A stretch of 59,602 bases of DNA from contig CAJNDS010002490.1 of assembly GCA_905221605.1 (NCBI GenBank), positions 1,160,001 through 1,219,602 on the forward strand. Direction: 5' to 3'. The stretch comes from Symbiodinium natans (Eukaryota > Sar > Dinophyceae > Suessiales > Symbiodiniaceae). Within the stretch, counting starts at the first letter, position 1. Each line of letters opens with the position of its first letter. Of the stretch, positions 24,501-37,000 are shown piece by piece. The notes below the pieces were generated by a model. That model made no database searches, had not been told where the DNA came from, and saw only the letters and a program-made list of their open reading frames with translations. A program made the translations under genes and the position numbers.

Positions 24501-27500
24501 TCCTTTCCCTGAGCCGAAAAGCCCAAAAAGCTCAAGCCTAAACCCACAAAAACCCTAACCCTAAAAACCTAAATCTTACACCCCTAAAACGCAAACCCTA
24601 AAGTCTCGACCCTAATCAAAGCCCTGAAGCTTCAAGGGTCTTTAGGGGTACGCGGCGGGTCGCTCCCGTTTTTTTGGAGCTTGCAGGTGTGTTGTAGGAA
24701 AATTTGTTTTCGCATGCTTCTTACCTAATCATGTGGGCCCTTGGGATTGTGAAAGGGTCCAGGGTTTTGGGTTTTGGGTTTACGGAATGCTTGTCAGAGA
24801 TTTAAAAGGCCAACCTATCTAAGGGGTATTGGGCTCTTGGGCTATTGGGCTAGGGTAGGGTTCCCGGTTCAGCATTTTCAGGCCTTTGGGCCTTAGTTAG
24901 TATAGCCTAGGGCCTAGGATCCCTTTTTGAGATTCATGTTTTGCACCTTCTGATGTGCAAGTTTGAAAAAAAAGCCCTGTACTGCTTGGAACCTACCCTG
25001 CACCCCAAAGCCTAAACCACAAACTTTAAACTCCAAACCCTTAACCTTAACACCAATCCCTAAGCCCCAAACCCTAAACCTCAAAGCCCCAAGCCCCGGA
25101 CACCACAGCGGAGTAGCTTGCGAGAAAAGAGGAAGCGAGAGAAAGGGGGAGGCAAACAAGAGAGAGAGAGAGAGAGAGGAGAGTGGGGCAGGAGGGGGGA
25201 TGAATAGGCTGCGGCAGTTCCCGAGGATGTGGCAGCAACCGCAGGGAGGTGGAGAGATGCGGGAGACAGAGGAAGGGAACGAGGAGGAGCGGGAGGGCAA
25301 AGAAACAACGATGCGAGGAATGGAGGCCGGCATGGGGGACGGAGGGGGGGCGCAGTGGCCAGGCCCATCAGGGAACCTGCCGGGTGCCCGAACCATGTAC
25401 ACTAAGATAGCGGAATGCATCGAAAACCGTCGGATGATTGGTGATAACCAAGAAACGGGGGCTCCGGTGAAGACTTCAGCACAACCGATCGCAAACAGCA
25501 TCGAAAGGATCATGCAAGAGCTCCCCCTCCCACCACGCCAAATAAACAGACCACAAAACAAGACCTAAGAGTGGGGCTTAAAATTAGGGCTTAAGGTTTA
25601 GGGTGTTTGGTTTAGGGTTTGGGTCCCTAAACCTCCCAAGAAATCCCTCTGTCCAACAACAAGAAAGGCGTCGGCTCCCAAGCTTCGGCCCACAAGCCTC
25701 GCGCTGCTCTCGGCCAAGTCGCCTTTTAGCTTTTTAGCCTTTCAGCGTTTTAGCTTTTTAGGGTTTAGGGTTTAGGGTTTAGGGTCTAGGGTCTAGGGTC
25801 TAGGGTCTAGGGTTTAGGGTTTAGGGTTTAGGGTTTAGGGTTGAGGGGCTTCATGCAATTTGGGGAAACCAGGGTTTAAAAGTTATAGGGTTCAGGGCTC
25901 AGGGACATAGGGACTTTCAGAAAACTCGGGCTACCTGCTTTGTGGGTTCCGGTCAGAAGGGTCACAGCGCTTGTTTGGGGTTATTAGCGGAAATTACCAT
26001 GCAATAAAAACCCCAATGTAAACTTCTGACCAGGACCATTGACTTGGCAGCGTTGAAGGGTTGTAGCAGGAAAACCCAAACCCGACACCCTAAACCCGAC
26101 ACCCTAAACCCTAAACCCTAAACCCTAAACCCTACACCCTAAACCCCAAACCCTAAACCCTAAACCCCAAACCCTAAACCCCCCCCAACCAGGCCCAACC
26201 CCCCCCCCCCCCCCCCCGCCAAACCCCCCCCCAAACCCCCCCTAAACCCCCGAAACCCCCCAAACCCCGCAAACCCCGCAAACCCGCAAATCCCCTAACC
26301 CCTAAGCCCTAACTGCGAGGCTGGGGCTCTTCAAAACTAAGGATCCCCAGCTATGTCCCGTCTGTTTGGGTGCCGGGTTGTTACGGTTTAGGGTGTTTAG
26401 GGTGTTTGGGGTGTTTAGGGTTTAAAATCTGCGCCCTACACCCCTTTTGTAGGAGATGCCCTCATGTGGGCTGAGGAGTTGGGCGGGAAGTCCGCCTTTG
26501 TCATCTTCGAGGACTGCTGGCCCAGAAGGCTTAGGCTTTAGGGCTTGGAACCCTTTAAACCCTAAACCCTTTTTACCCTAAACCCTTTTTACTTAAATCC
26601 CTAAACCCTAAACCCTGAACCCTAAACCTCGGAGGTCTTGAGGCTGCAGGCAGTGGGGCCTTCCTTGCAAAGGGTGTTAGGCTTGCGGTTCAAGACATCT
26701 GCTGTTGCGGATTTCCAACTGCCTGAAACCTGACGCATTCTCAAGGACGAACAAAGCCAAAACCTGGACACGTCGAAAACAAGGAGGATGGGTACCCAGA
26801 AAGATGGCAGCGTGCGTATAAGCCTCAAGAAATGTCATAGTTAGGGGCGCTCCGGTGAAAGAATGGATATCCGGAGCAGGGTGAGAGTAGAGGAAATCAG
26901 CAGCAAGAAGGCGTTTAGGGTTTAGAGTTCAGGGTTTAGGACCCGAAAACCCCAAAACCCAAAACCCCAAAACCCCAAAACTCTATATAGTTCCTAAACC
27001 CCGCAGCTGACCCCTTTCATCCTTGGTGTTTCAACCAAACAGGATGCCGTGGACTACCTGGACGCAGTGGTTGACTGGGCAACTGCCTTAAACTCTGAAC
27101 CCTATAAGCCCTAAGCCCTAAACCCTAAACCCTACACCCTAAACCCTAAACCCTACACCCTAAACCCTACACCCTAAACCCGAAACTCGAAACCCTAAAC
27201 CCTACCTAAACTAACCCGCCTCCTTCAGAGCAGAACCAGCTCTTGCCAGTCCAGGGTTCAAGTCCCGGGGCCTCGGGTTTAGGGTTTAGGGTTTAGGGTT
27301 TAGGGTTTGGGGTTTGGGGTCTAGGGTATCTCCCCAAAAACATGCCCCTAAATGCCCCAAATATGATGTAATACTAACATCCTTTTAACATGCCACAAGA
27401 TGAAAAACTGAGAAGGCCACTGGGATGTTGTGTGTTTTGTCCACTTTGGTGTTTAAGCGGATCATATGTAGGCATATTTTGCAGTTTAAAGAGGATCATA

Positions 27501-27989
27501 TCTAGACATATTGTTCCAGAGAGAAAAAACTCCGAAGGGCTCCACTCCCGGCATATCACGGGATTCATTGCTTAGTGCTTCGTGTTGGGGTTTGGTTTCC
27601 CGTCTGTCCATATTGTGTTTCTATGTCCATCTTTATGTATGTATACATATGTGTCTTTAATACGTATCGATATGCTTATATGTATAAACAAATAAATATG
27701 AAAAACTGAGAAGGCCACTGGGATGTTGTGTGTTTTGTCCACTTTGGTGTTTAAGCGGATCATATGTAGGCATATTTTGCAGTTTAAAGAGGATCATATC
27801 TAGACATATTGTTCCAGAGAGAAAAAACTCCGAAGGGCTCCACTCCCGGCATATCACGGGATTCATTGCTTAGTGCTTCGTGTTGGGGTTTGGTTTCCCG
27901 TCTGTCCATATTGTGTTTCTATGTCCATCTTTATGTATGTATACATATGTGTCTTTAATACGTATCGATATGCTTATATGTATAAACAA

Positions 27990-28028
<39 letters not shown>

Positions 28029-31000
28029 TTTGTTTGTCTATACTTAGCACATGTATCGCACACATAGTTCCTGAGTTTATAATGAACCGTCAGTGCGCTT
28101 CCACATGCCTTGTGACCGTTTTTGGCATTTTTGGCAGTTAAGCAGCCAAACCTTGACCCTAAACCTACACCCTAAACCCTAAACCCCAAACCCTAGGACC
28201 CTAGGACCCTAGGACCCTAGGACCCTAGGACCCTTGGACCCTTGGACCCTTGGACCCTTGGACCCTAGGACCCTAGGACCCTAGGACCCCGGACAGGAGA
28301 GGCCCCTATTGTCCTTTTTTGAGCAAACTTAAGGCTTTTAGGGTAAAGTTTTTGTTGGGTAGCCTTGATTCGAAGCCCTAAACCCTAAACCCTAAACCCC
28401 AAACTCTAAACCCTAACTCCTTTGCCGAGGTCATGGTGGGCATCTTCCAGTGCTCTGGGCAGGTCTGCCTCGGCCTAAGCCTTGAGTTAGGCCTGGGTTT
28501 TAGGGTTTGGGGTTTAGGGTGTAGGGTTTGGGGTTTAGGGTTTGGGGTTTAGGGTTGAAGGTTTAGGGTTGAGCGTTTAGGGTTTGGGGTTTAGGGCTTA
28601 AAGTTTTGGGTTTAGGAAGTCGGGTTTAGGAAGTAGGTTTGAAGGGGTCATTGTGTTTAAGGAACTAGAGGGTTTAGGGTCAAGGGCACGGGAGGCCGCT
28701 ATGCAACTACCAGCGCCAGCCCCTGCAATATAAGCTACCGGCCATACCAAACTGCAACAATTTGGATCACTAACTTCATTCGTAACCAGGTTCAGCCACA
28801 AGCCGCGTCCTCATCCACGAGAGCTTGGAGCAGGAGTTCGTCACCCGCCTTCTGGCCGCGATGAGGCCTATCTTTCCGCTAAGTCTAGGGATTAGGATTT
28901 AGGGTTTCAACCCTAAACCCTAAACATTAAGCCCTAAACCCAAATCCTGAACCGCCTAAATCTAAGGGGTTTAGGGTTTAGGGGGTTTAGGGGGTTTAGG
29001 GGGTTTAGGGGGTTTAGGGGGTTTAGGGGGTTTAGGGGGTTTAGGGGGTTTAGGGAGTTTAGGGTTTATGCAAGATGTCATCGGACGTCCCATGTGAGAA
29101 GAACGCAAGAGATCCTTAGCGAAGAAGTGAATTTTCAATTGACTGCAGAAAACTAAGAGATCACCGCCTTCGCTGCCTGTTGCGTGGGCAGTATAAATTC
29201 CACTTAGGGTTTAGGGCTTTGGGTTTACAATCCAGAACATGTACCTTGCTCTGGCGCGAGGGGCATCAAAGTTGGGCATCCGCTCGCCTCGGACACCGTG
29301 ATGGGCCCGGTCGTCTCCGAGGCCTGCACCGATGTAAGGCGGTTTACCCTAAACCCTAAACCCTAAACCCTAAACAACCTTGTTTAGGGATGCGGCTTGA
29401 GGTTCGAGGGATAAGGGTTTCGTGCAAAGTTAAGGCTTCAGCAGGCTTAGAGGGTTTGGGGTTTAGGGTTTAGGGTTTGGGGTTTAGGGTTTAGGGTTTA
29501 GGGTTTAGGGTTTAGGGGCTTCTGAGGCGCAGAGACCAGGGTCGCTTCTCTAACATTTAAAGCTACTGTTTCCTGGGATCGGCACCAGGGACCGAGAGTG
29601 GGACCACAATCTGTGAGTCTACGAAAATCCGGGACCCCTAACATAGACACCCAAATAGTAGGATCCCCTTAGATTCTAATCAGGACCCCAAAGAGGTACC
29701 CCTATTTTCGGACACCCCTCACATGGAGCGTTTGGGCCTCGGACCTCTGTGGCCACCCGAGAGTCCGTGAAGACAGGAAGTTGGAGATGCTGAGCGCGCT
29801 GTGACGAAGGGCTCTTGACAAAGTAGAAGCCCCGAGGCCTGAACCCTAAACCCTGGAAAACCCCTGTAACCGGGATTCTCAGGGATACTAAGCAGACATA
29901 CTAAGTCCAAAGAGCTGCTAAGTAAGCCCCCAAACCCTCATGAATCCCTGAACCTCTTAGGATCTACATGGTCCTTAATATGGGCCCTTCATTGGGGACC
30001 CCCTGATATAGGCCCTTACATACCCTCCTAAAACCCAAAAACCCATACCTCCAGGCTGTACTTCCAGAGCCCTTTAAAGCAGGTAAGGGACCATACGAAG
30101 GGGACCATGAAACTGCTGGGACTTCCTTTTTTTAGGGCTGGGGTTCCCTTAGAATCCTCTTGACCAAAAGGGCACCCTTTTTATTCATAGGTTACTCCTG
30201 GGTTTAGGGTTTAGGGTTTAGGGTTCAGGGTTTAGGGTTTAGGGGGTCTTGACTACCCTTCTAGAGCCATTAAAACCCTAAACATCTGAACCCTTTAGCC
30301 GCGAGTATCTGAGCCCGACAGGGGCAGATGCAAAAGGTGCAGGGCATGATCGATCAGGCACCCAGCCCTCGCGCGCACCTTTTTTTGGGGGGTTGTCCCT
30401 AAACCCTAAACCCTAAACCCTAAACCCTAAACCCTATACCCTAAACCCTAAACCCTCTTGGGGGCCTTCGTGGTGAAGAGGCTTCGGGGTGAAGGGCTCT
30501 GAGGTTTATGGCTGCCTTCCGCAGAGGTCTTGGGGGGCTTCAAAGGGTTTAGGGGTTAGAGGGTTTAGGGGCTAAGGATTTGGGTTCAGGGTTGAGTGTT
30601 TAGAGTTTAGGGTTTAGGGTTAATTAGAGTTTAGTGGGCTCAAGGGCGTGTAAGGCATTTTGACGTTTGGACTTTGAGGCGTCGGACTTTCAGAAGGGCA
30701 TGTGCAAAAAAAATCGCCGCTGTCCTGTGAACGAAACCCGAAGCCCGAAACCCTGAACCCTAAACCCTAAACCCTAAACATGTTAGGATGGGCTTCTGTT
30801 GAGGTTGACAGATAGACCTGCCTACGTGCCCAACCACCCGAAGGCTCCTCAACACCTCTTTTGGGTGGGTCTTTCCGAAATGGGCTAGGTACCCTTTGTG
30901 GTAGGGTTCCTATACTAAGGATTAACGTGTGTTGGGGCATGCTTGGGGTACCCCTTTGTGGGGAAGTATCCCTAAACCCTAAACCCTGGACCCTAGACCC

Positions 31001-34000
31001 TAGACCCTGCCTTTCCTTGGCAGGCCAAGGCCGATGGGACGAAGGTGCACTCCCTGGACATGCAGATCCCTGCAGACCTTGCGCAAGGCTTCCAGGGACA
31101 TTGCGCAGGGTCGCTTTGGGTGTAGGGTTTAGGGTTTAGGGTTTCGGGTTCAGGGCAAAGGGCTTAGGGCTTAGGGCTTAGGGCTTAGGGCTTAGGGCTT
31201 AGGGCTTAGGGCTTAGGGCTTAGGGTTTCGGGTTTGGGGTTTAGGGTTTGGCCTTTCAGGGGTTGGGACTTCGAAATCACCGTTTGCAGTCTAGGGTTTG
31301 GAGGGTCAGTCCGGCATGTCTGGATTGTCGTGTAGCATTTCCACGGCGCGATTCCTCGATCAGTTGCGGCTGGTGAAGGATTTGGCAATAGAGTTTAGAT
31401 TGTTTTTTGGTTACTCGGATAGAGCGACTTTATATCTTCTTGTCAACGGCAATTTTTTAAAAAAGTCTGAGACCTTGAGGCCCTAATCCATGGACCCTGG
31501 ACCTCCCAAAACCCTGAACCTTGGGTTCAGGGTTCAGGGTTCATAGGGTTTAGGGTTTAGGGTTTAGGGGAACTGTTAGAGGGAACTGCCTGGCTCTCGG
31601 CGTGTTGGAGGCTACTACGTGTCACCCACCGTCCTCTCCGACCTGCCCATGGCTCAGCTGAAGCGTCGCTGCCTGCGCGCGCGCGCGCGCGCGCCTGAAT
31701 GTCATAAGCTAAGAAACCCGAGGCTTCATCTAGCTCATCTGCTTTAGAGTGGCCTCCCCCTTCAGACCTAAACCCTATACCCTAAACCGTATACGCTAAA
31801 CCCTAAACCTTAAACCCTAAACCCTTTCGGGGGAAGCTTGGGTTCGAAAAGTTCAGCCGGGCGTGCGGCCGAGCCGTTCAGGATCGGGTTCGGGTTCGTT
31901 AGAATCTAAAGGGCAGTTACATGGGCCCTTAATGTGGCCCCTAACCTCCTTTAACGGGTTCTGCAGCAGGGGTCCTTGGGTTTTATAGGGTAAATGAGCG
32001 GCATACATGAGGGCTACTCTTTCACGGGCCCATACCCTAAAAGGCCCTAAAAGGCCCTAAAAGGCCCCCAAAGGCCCCAAAAGGCCCTGCTCCTGAGGCC
32101 ACTGGAGTCGGCCGCCTGGAAGCAGGAGATCTTTGGCCCAGTCTTGGCCATAAGGCACCGGGCACTGCGCTTTGGGATGTGGGCTTTTAGGGCTTACGGG
32201 GGTTTAGGGTTTAGGGTTTAGCTCAGGGTTCAGGGTTTAGGGTTTAGGGTTTAGGGTTCAGGTGTCAGGTGTCAGGGGTTGAGGTTTTGGGATGCGGGGC
32301 TTGAGGGCAAAGTTCGGGCCGGGGGGGGGGGGGGGGGGGGGGGAGTGAGGGTTTACGAAGACGGCCTGCATCCACATTGCACACCCTGTCATTTGGCAAC
32401 CTTAAGCTACAATGATGCTGCCAACAAAAAGGGGAGAACATCCCAACCCTAAACCCTAAACCCCAAGGCCCGAACAACCCTAAACCCGAAACCCGAAACC
32501 CTAAACCCTAAACCCTCACTTTCGTGTTTAGGGTTTAGGGTTTTCGGGTTTTAGGATGTAGGGTTTAGGGTCTAGGGTCTAGGGTTCAGGGCAACTTGAG
32601 GGGGCTTAGGGGCTTGAGGAGCTTCTGTTGGGATTTTGAGGCTGAAGAGTCCACTTTGGAGGCGTTTCCAGGTTCACCCTCAACCCTTTTACAAGTGCTA
32701 TTTAGGGTTTAGCGTTTAGGGTTTATAGGGTTTAGGGATTTAGGGTTTAGGGTTTATTAGGGATTAGGGACAAGGGTTTAGGGAACCCAGAGGTTGGTAG
32801 TGACACTTGGACTTTGGTACCCAAAAACCATACTACAAAGGGTTTTGAGGTACCTAAGTCCATTAATTAGGGTTTTTGGGGTACCAAAGCCCATGTACGA
32901 ATGGACCCTTGGGGAACTCTAAGGCCGTAAACCCTAAGCCCAAAAGTGCCGTGACGTCAATACTTCTTATAGCTTCGGGTCTTTTTATGGCGCCGTCAGG
33001 TCCTTCCGCTCAGAGGAGGAGGCATGGGAGAAGCAAGTAGGGTTTAGGGTTTAGGGTTTCGGGTTGAAGGCTTAGGGTTGAACTCCTTAAGGGCTGAAGG
33101 ATTGAAGTGCTTGGGGGCTTGAAGGGCCCCCAAGGTTTGGGGGGTTCAAGGGTTTAAGGTTTTAGGGGTTGAGCTCTTTAAGGCTTTAAGGGGTGAAGGG
33201 TTGAAGGGGGTCAAAGGTTGGGCTTAAGGGTTTGGGGGTTTTAACCCCGGAGTCAAGTTCATGCGACGCCGCTGGTAACCGGTACTGTACACATCGTGTG
33301 CAGTGGTTTATTGTACTACACGCATTGTTCAAGGTCTGGGAGATATCACCGAAGCCCTCACTTTGCTGCCGGAAAAACAGGAATCTTAATTAAGTGCAGC
33401 AATGCACTTACACAGACCCCCAAAGCTCCAGATAAGCCATGAAAGCGCCCAGCCCTAAAACCCGAAACCCTGAGGACCTGAAACCCGCCAAACCCTAAAG
33501 CCCTAAAACCCAAATATCCTCCTAAGACCCTGAAACCCCAAAGGCCACAAACCCTGAAACCCCTAAACTCTAACACCCCCAAACCCTGAAACCCTAAAAC
33601 CCCAAACCCTAAAAATATACCTGAAACCCTAAGCCCCTAATGCCCTGAAACTCGGAAACCCTACAAGGGCCAAATAAACCCTTTTCGCCTAAACCCTGCA
33701 CCCTAAACCCTAAACCCTAAACCCCTGAAACCCTAAAACCCTGCAAGGGCCAAATCCTTGGGAGGCCGTGCAGCTGGCGAACGACACCCCGTACGGCCTC
33801 GCAAATGCAGCCGGGGAACTCGGGCCCAGCAGTTTAGGGTGTAGGGTTTAGGGTTTAGGATTTAGGGATTAGGGTTTAGGATTAGGGCGTAGGGTTTAGG
33901 ATTTAGGATTCAGGGTTTAGGGTTTAGGATTAGGGCGTAGGGTTTAGGATTTAGGATTCAGGGTTTAGGGTTTAGGATTCGGGCGTAGGGCTTAGGGCTT

Positions 34001-37000
34001 AGGGTTTAGGGCTTAGGGCGTAGGGCTTACGGCTTAGGGCTTAGCGTTTTTAGGGCACTAGGGCATTAGGGCACTAGGCTCCAGGCCTTGATGGCCCCCT
34101 CCCCCTCCCGGCAACCCCACGGCTCTTAAGGCACCACACCCGGACCCAAACCTCTAAGACCCCTAAACCCTAAAACCTACACCCTAAACCCTAAACCCTA
34201 AACCCTAAACCCTAAACCCTAAACCCTAAACCCTAAACCCCCTGCAATCCCAAAGACCCTAACCTCAACAAACTGAATTCACAAGTCAGCCAAACCCCAG
34301 AACAAATCTCAAACCTCTGCAGCAAAATCCTCCGAGCCTTGGGCTGGTGAACCCCCAGATCCTGACACCTATAAACCCTAAACCCTAAACCCTAAACCCG
34401 AAACCCTAAACCCTAAACCCTAAACCCAAGTCCCAATGATACGAATGCGCTAGGAGTTCTAGGGTTCCCTTTGGGCCAGAAGTCCAAAGACCCCTTGAAT
34501 TCCTAGAAGCGTCCAGGGGTTTGGGGGTTGAGGGGTTCAGGGTTGAGGGTTTAGGGTTTAGGGGTTTAGGGCTTAGGTTTAGGGTTTAGCGTTTAGGGCT
34601 TAGGGGTTCAGGGGTTTTGGGGTTCTGGGGTTTTGCTTTGAGGGCATTTTCAAGGGCGTCGGGTGTCCGCAGAAGCCCAGTGGTATATAGCGGGGTGGGG
34701 GCGCACTGGCCTGATGTTTCGGCGGAACTTTTTACTGCCACACCTAGCGTGATACCTCGTCTATACCTGTAGCCATTTGTTCTGCTTTCCTTAGTTATTC
34801 CCTCAAACAGGTAGGTCTCTTGGGCTACAGGTAGGGTTTAGGGTTTAGGGTCTAGGGGTTTAGGGTTTGGGGTTTAGGGTTTGGGGCTTGGGGTTTAGGT
34901 CCCATCCGACGGCAGGTGTACTCTGCGGACGCTGAGAGACTTGGGCGAGTGGCCTCGCAGCTGAAATCTGGCATCGTTTGGGAGAACTGCTCGCAGGCCC
35001 CGGCTGGTTTAGGGTTTAGGGTTTAGGGTTTAGGGTTTAGGGTTTAGGGTTTAGGGTTTAGGGTTTAGGGTTTAGGGTATAGGGTTTAGGGTTTAGGGTT
35101 TAGGGTTTAGGGTTCAGGGTTCAGGGTTCAGGGTTCAGGGTTCAGGGTTCAGGGTTCAGGGTTCAGGGTTTAGGCTGCTGGCTCTTGGGGGAGGGTCCTA
35201 CATGGGGGGTGGTTGTCGGGGTTCCTGTTGAGGTATTGCATGATACAATTTACCTACGCCAAGTTCGAACAACCTCCATCTACAGGGCCCAGAGCCCGAA
35301 GCTGTACAACTGAGGGTCACTCGGTCCCCTCAACAGGTGGCGAAGCGCCATTCCCGTGGTTGTGCGGGATACCCTGCACCCGGAAACCCTGCTATGCCCT
35401 GAACCCTCAACCCTAAGCCCCAAACCCTAAACCCCAAACCCTAAACCCTAAACCCAAACCCCAAACCCTCAACCCTAAACCCTAAACCCTCAACCCCCTG
35501 GCACCCTCAGCCTTCCTCCCGAAACCCGAACTCCAGCAGGTCCTTTTCCCATCGACTCCTTTTGGCGGCAAGAAGGCTGGCTCTTGGTTTTCTTTCAAGG
35601 AGGGGTTACGGGTTAGGGTTTAGGGTTTAGGGTTTAGGGTTTAGGGTTTAGGGTTTAGGGTTAGGGTTTAGGGTTTAGGGTTTAGGGTTTAGGGTTTAGG
35701 GTTTAGGGTTTAGGGTTTAGGGTTTAGGGATTACGTAGGCTTTAGGGTGTAGGGTTTAGGGTTTAGGGGTGTAGGGATGAGAGCCCTGGGCCCTGCACCC
35801 ACAACCTGGGCACTAAACCCTCGAGTCCAAACAGCTCTGAGCACCCAGAACCTGTTTGTTTAGGGTTTAGGGTCTCAGGGGTTTAGGGTTTTAGGGTTTA
35901 GGGTTTAGGGTTTAGGGTTTAGGGTTTTAGGGTTTAGGGCTTAGGGTTTGAACCCCCAAGCTCTCCATCTCGGGTCATATCAAACCCCTTTTGCGGCTCT
36001 TCGGCAACCTACCCAAAAAAATGGGGTTATTGGGCTCCCACGGAAAAAGACCTCACACCCTCAACCCTAAGCCATCCGAGCGGGTTCAGGGCCTGTGTGG
36101 CCTGATGACTTGAGCCATGGCAGTTGTGATGCTGTTCTTCGGCGGCAGCTGTAAGCAGCCAAACCCTAAACCCTGAGCCCTAAACCCTAGTCCCTGCACC
36201 CCTAAACCCGAAACCGGAGACCCTAAACCCTAAACCCTAAAACCTAAACCCCAAACCCTAAACCCTAAACCCTAAACCCTAAACCGTAAACCCTAAACCT
36301 TAAACCCTAAACCCCATCCCTCAAGGGAAAAGCCAGCGGCTTCGGCTTCGAGCAGGGCTTGCCTGGCCTCAAGGAGTCCGGGCCTGAAGCTTATCAGAGA
36401 ACCCCTAAACCCTAAACCCTAAACCCTAAACCCTAAACCCTAAACCCTAAACCCTAAACCCTAAACCCTAAACCCTAAACCCTGAACGTCTGCGGGAGAC
36501 GAGGTGCAAGGATGGGCGCTGTGAGTTTTGGGTTTAGGGTTTAGGATTTTCTTTAGGGTTTCGGGTGCACCTCATGTTATCTCATTGTAACCTGGTACCT
36601 GGGCGTTGTGGTTGACGTTTGCATTGACCAAGGCCTTAAACCCCTCAACCCACTGATGAGAAGCTCTCATGCCTACGCCCGAAATTCCGACATGCTCTTC
36701 AACCCCAGCAAAAGATCCCAAAGCCTTAGCCCTAAACCCTAAACCCTGAACCCTGAACCCTAAACCCTAAACCCTAAACCCTAAACCCTAAACCCTAAAC
36801 CCTACACCACCTTCTCTACAATCTTTGCGGGACAGTGAGCCCGCCATAACGAACAGTGCGAGGTTCTTGGCAGAAAAGACGGTCGTCGGCACCAGCAGGA
36901 CCCGCACATATCTTCATCAGCCATGGAAGAACCAAACCCGTGAAGCCCGCACCCCCCAGGGCCCCATCATTCTAAACCACAAACCCCAAACCGTAAGCTC

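Noticed and set aside
24390-26511. Splicing exon 15 at 24431 to the AG at 26475
   Set aside because: Gives a tidy GA-AG junction but deletes about 12 residues between FTGS and ELGGKS that the family keeps; left unresolved rather than adopted.
36860-36960. Penultimate aldehyde dehydrogenase exon (RTRTYLHQPWKNQ)
   Set aside because: Exon 29 joins directly and in frame to the terminal exon at 38310; adding this piece breaks the frame.
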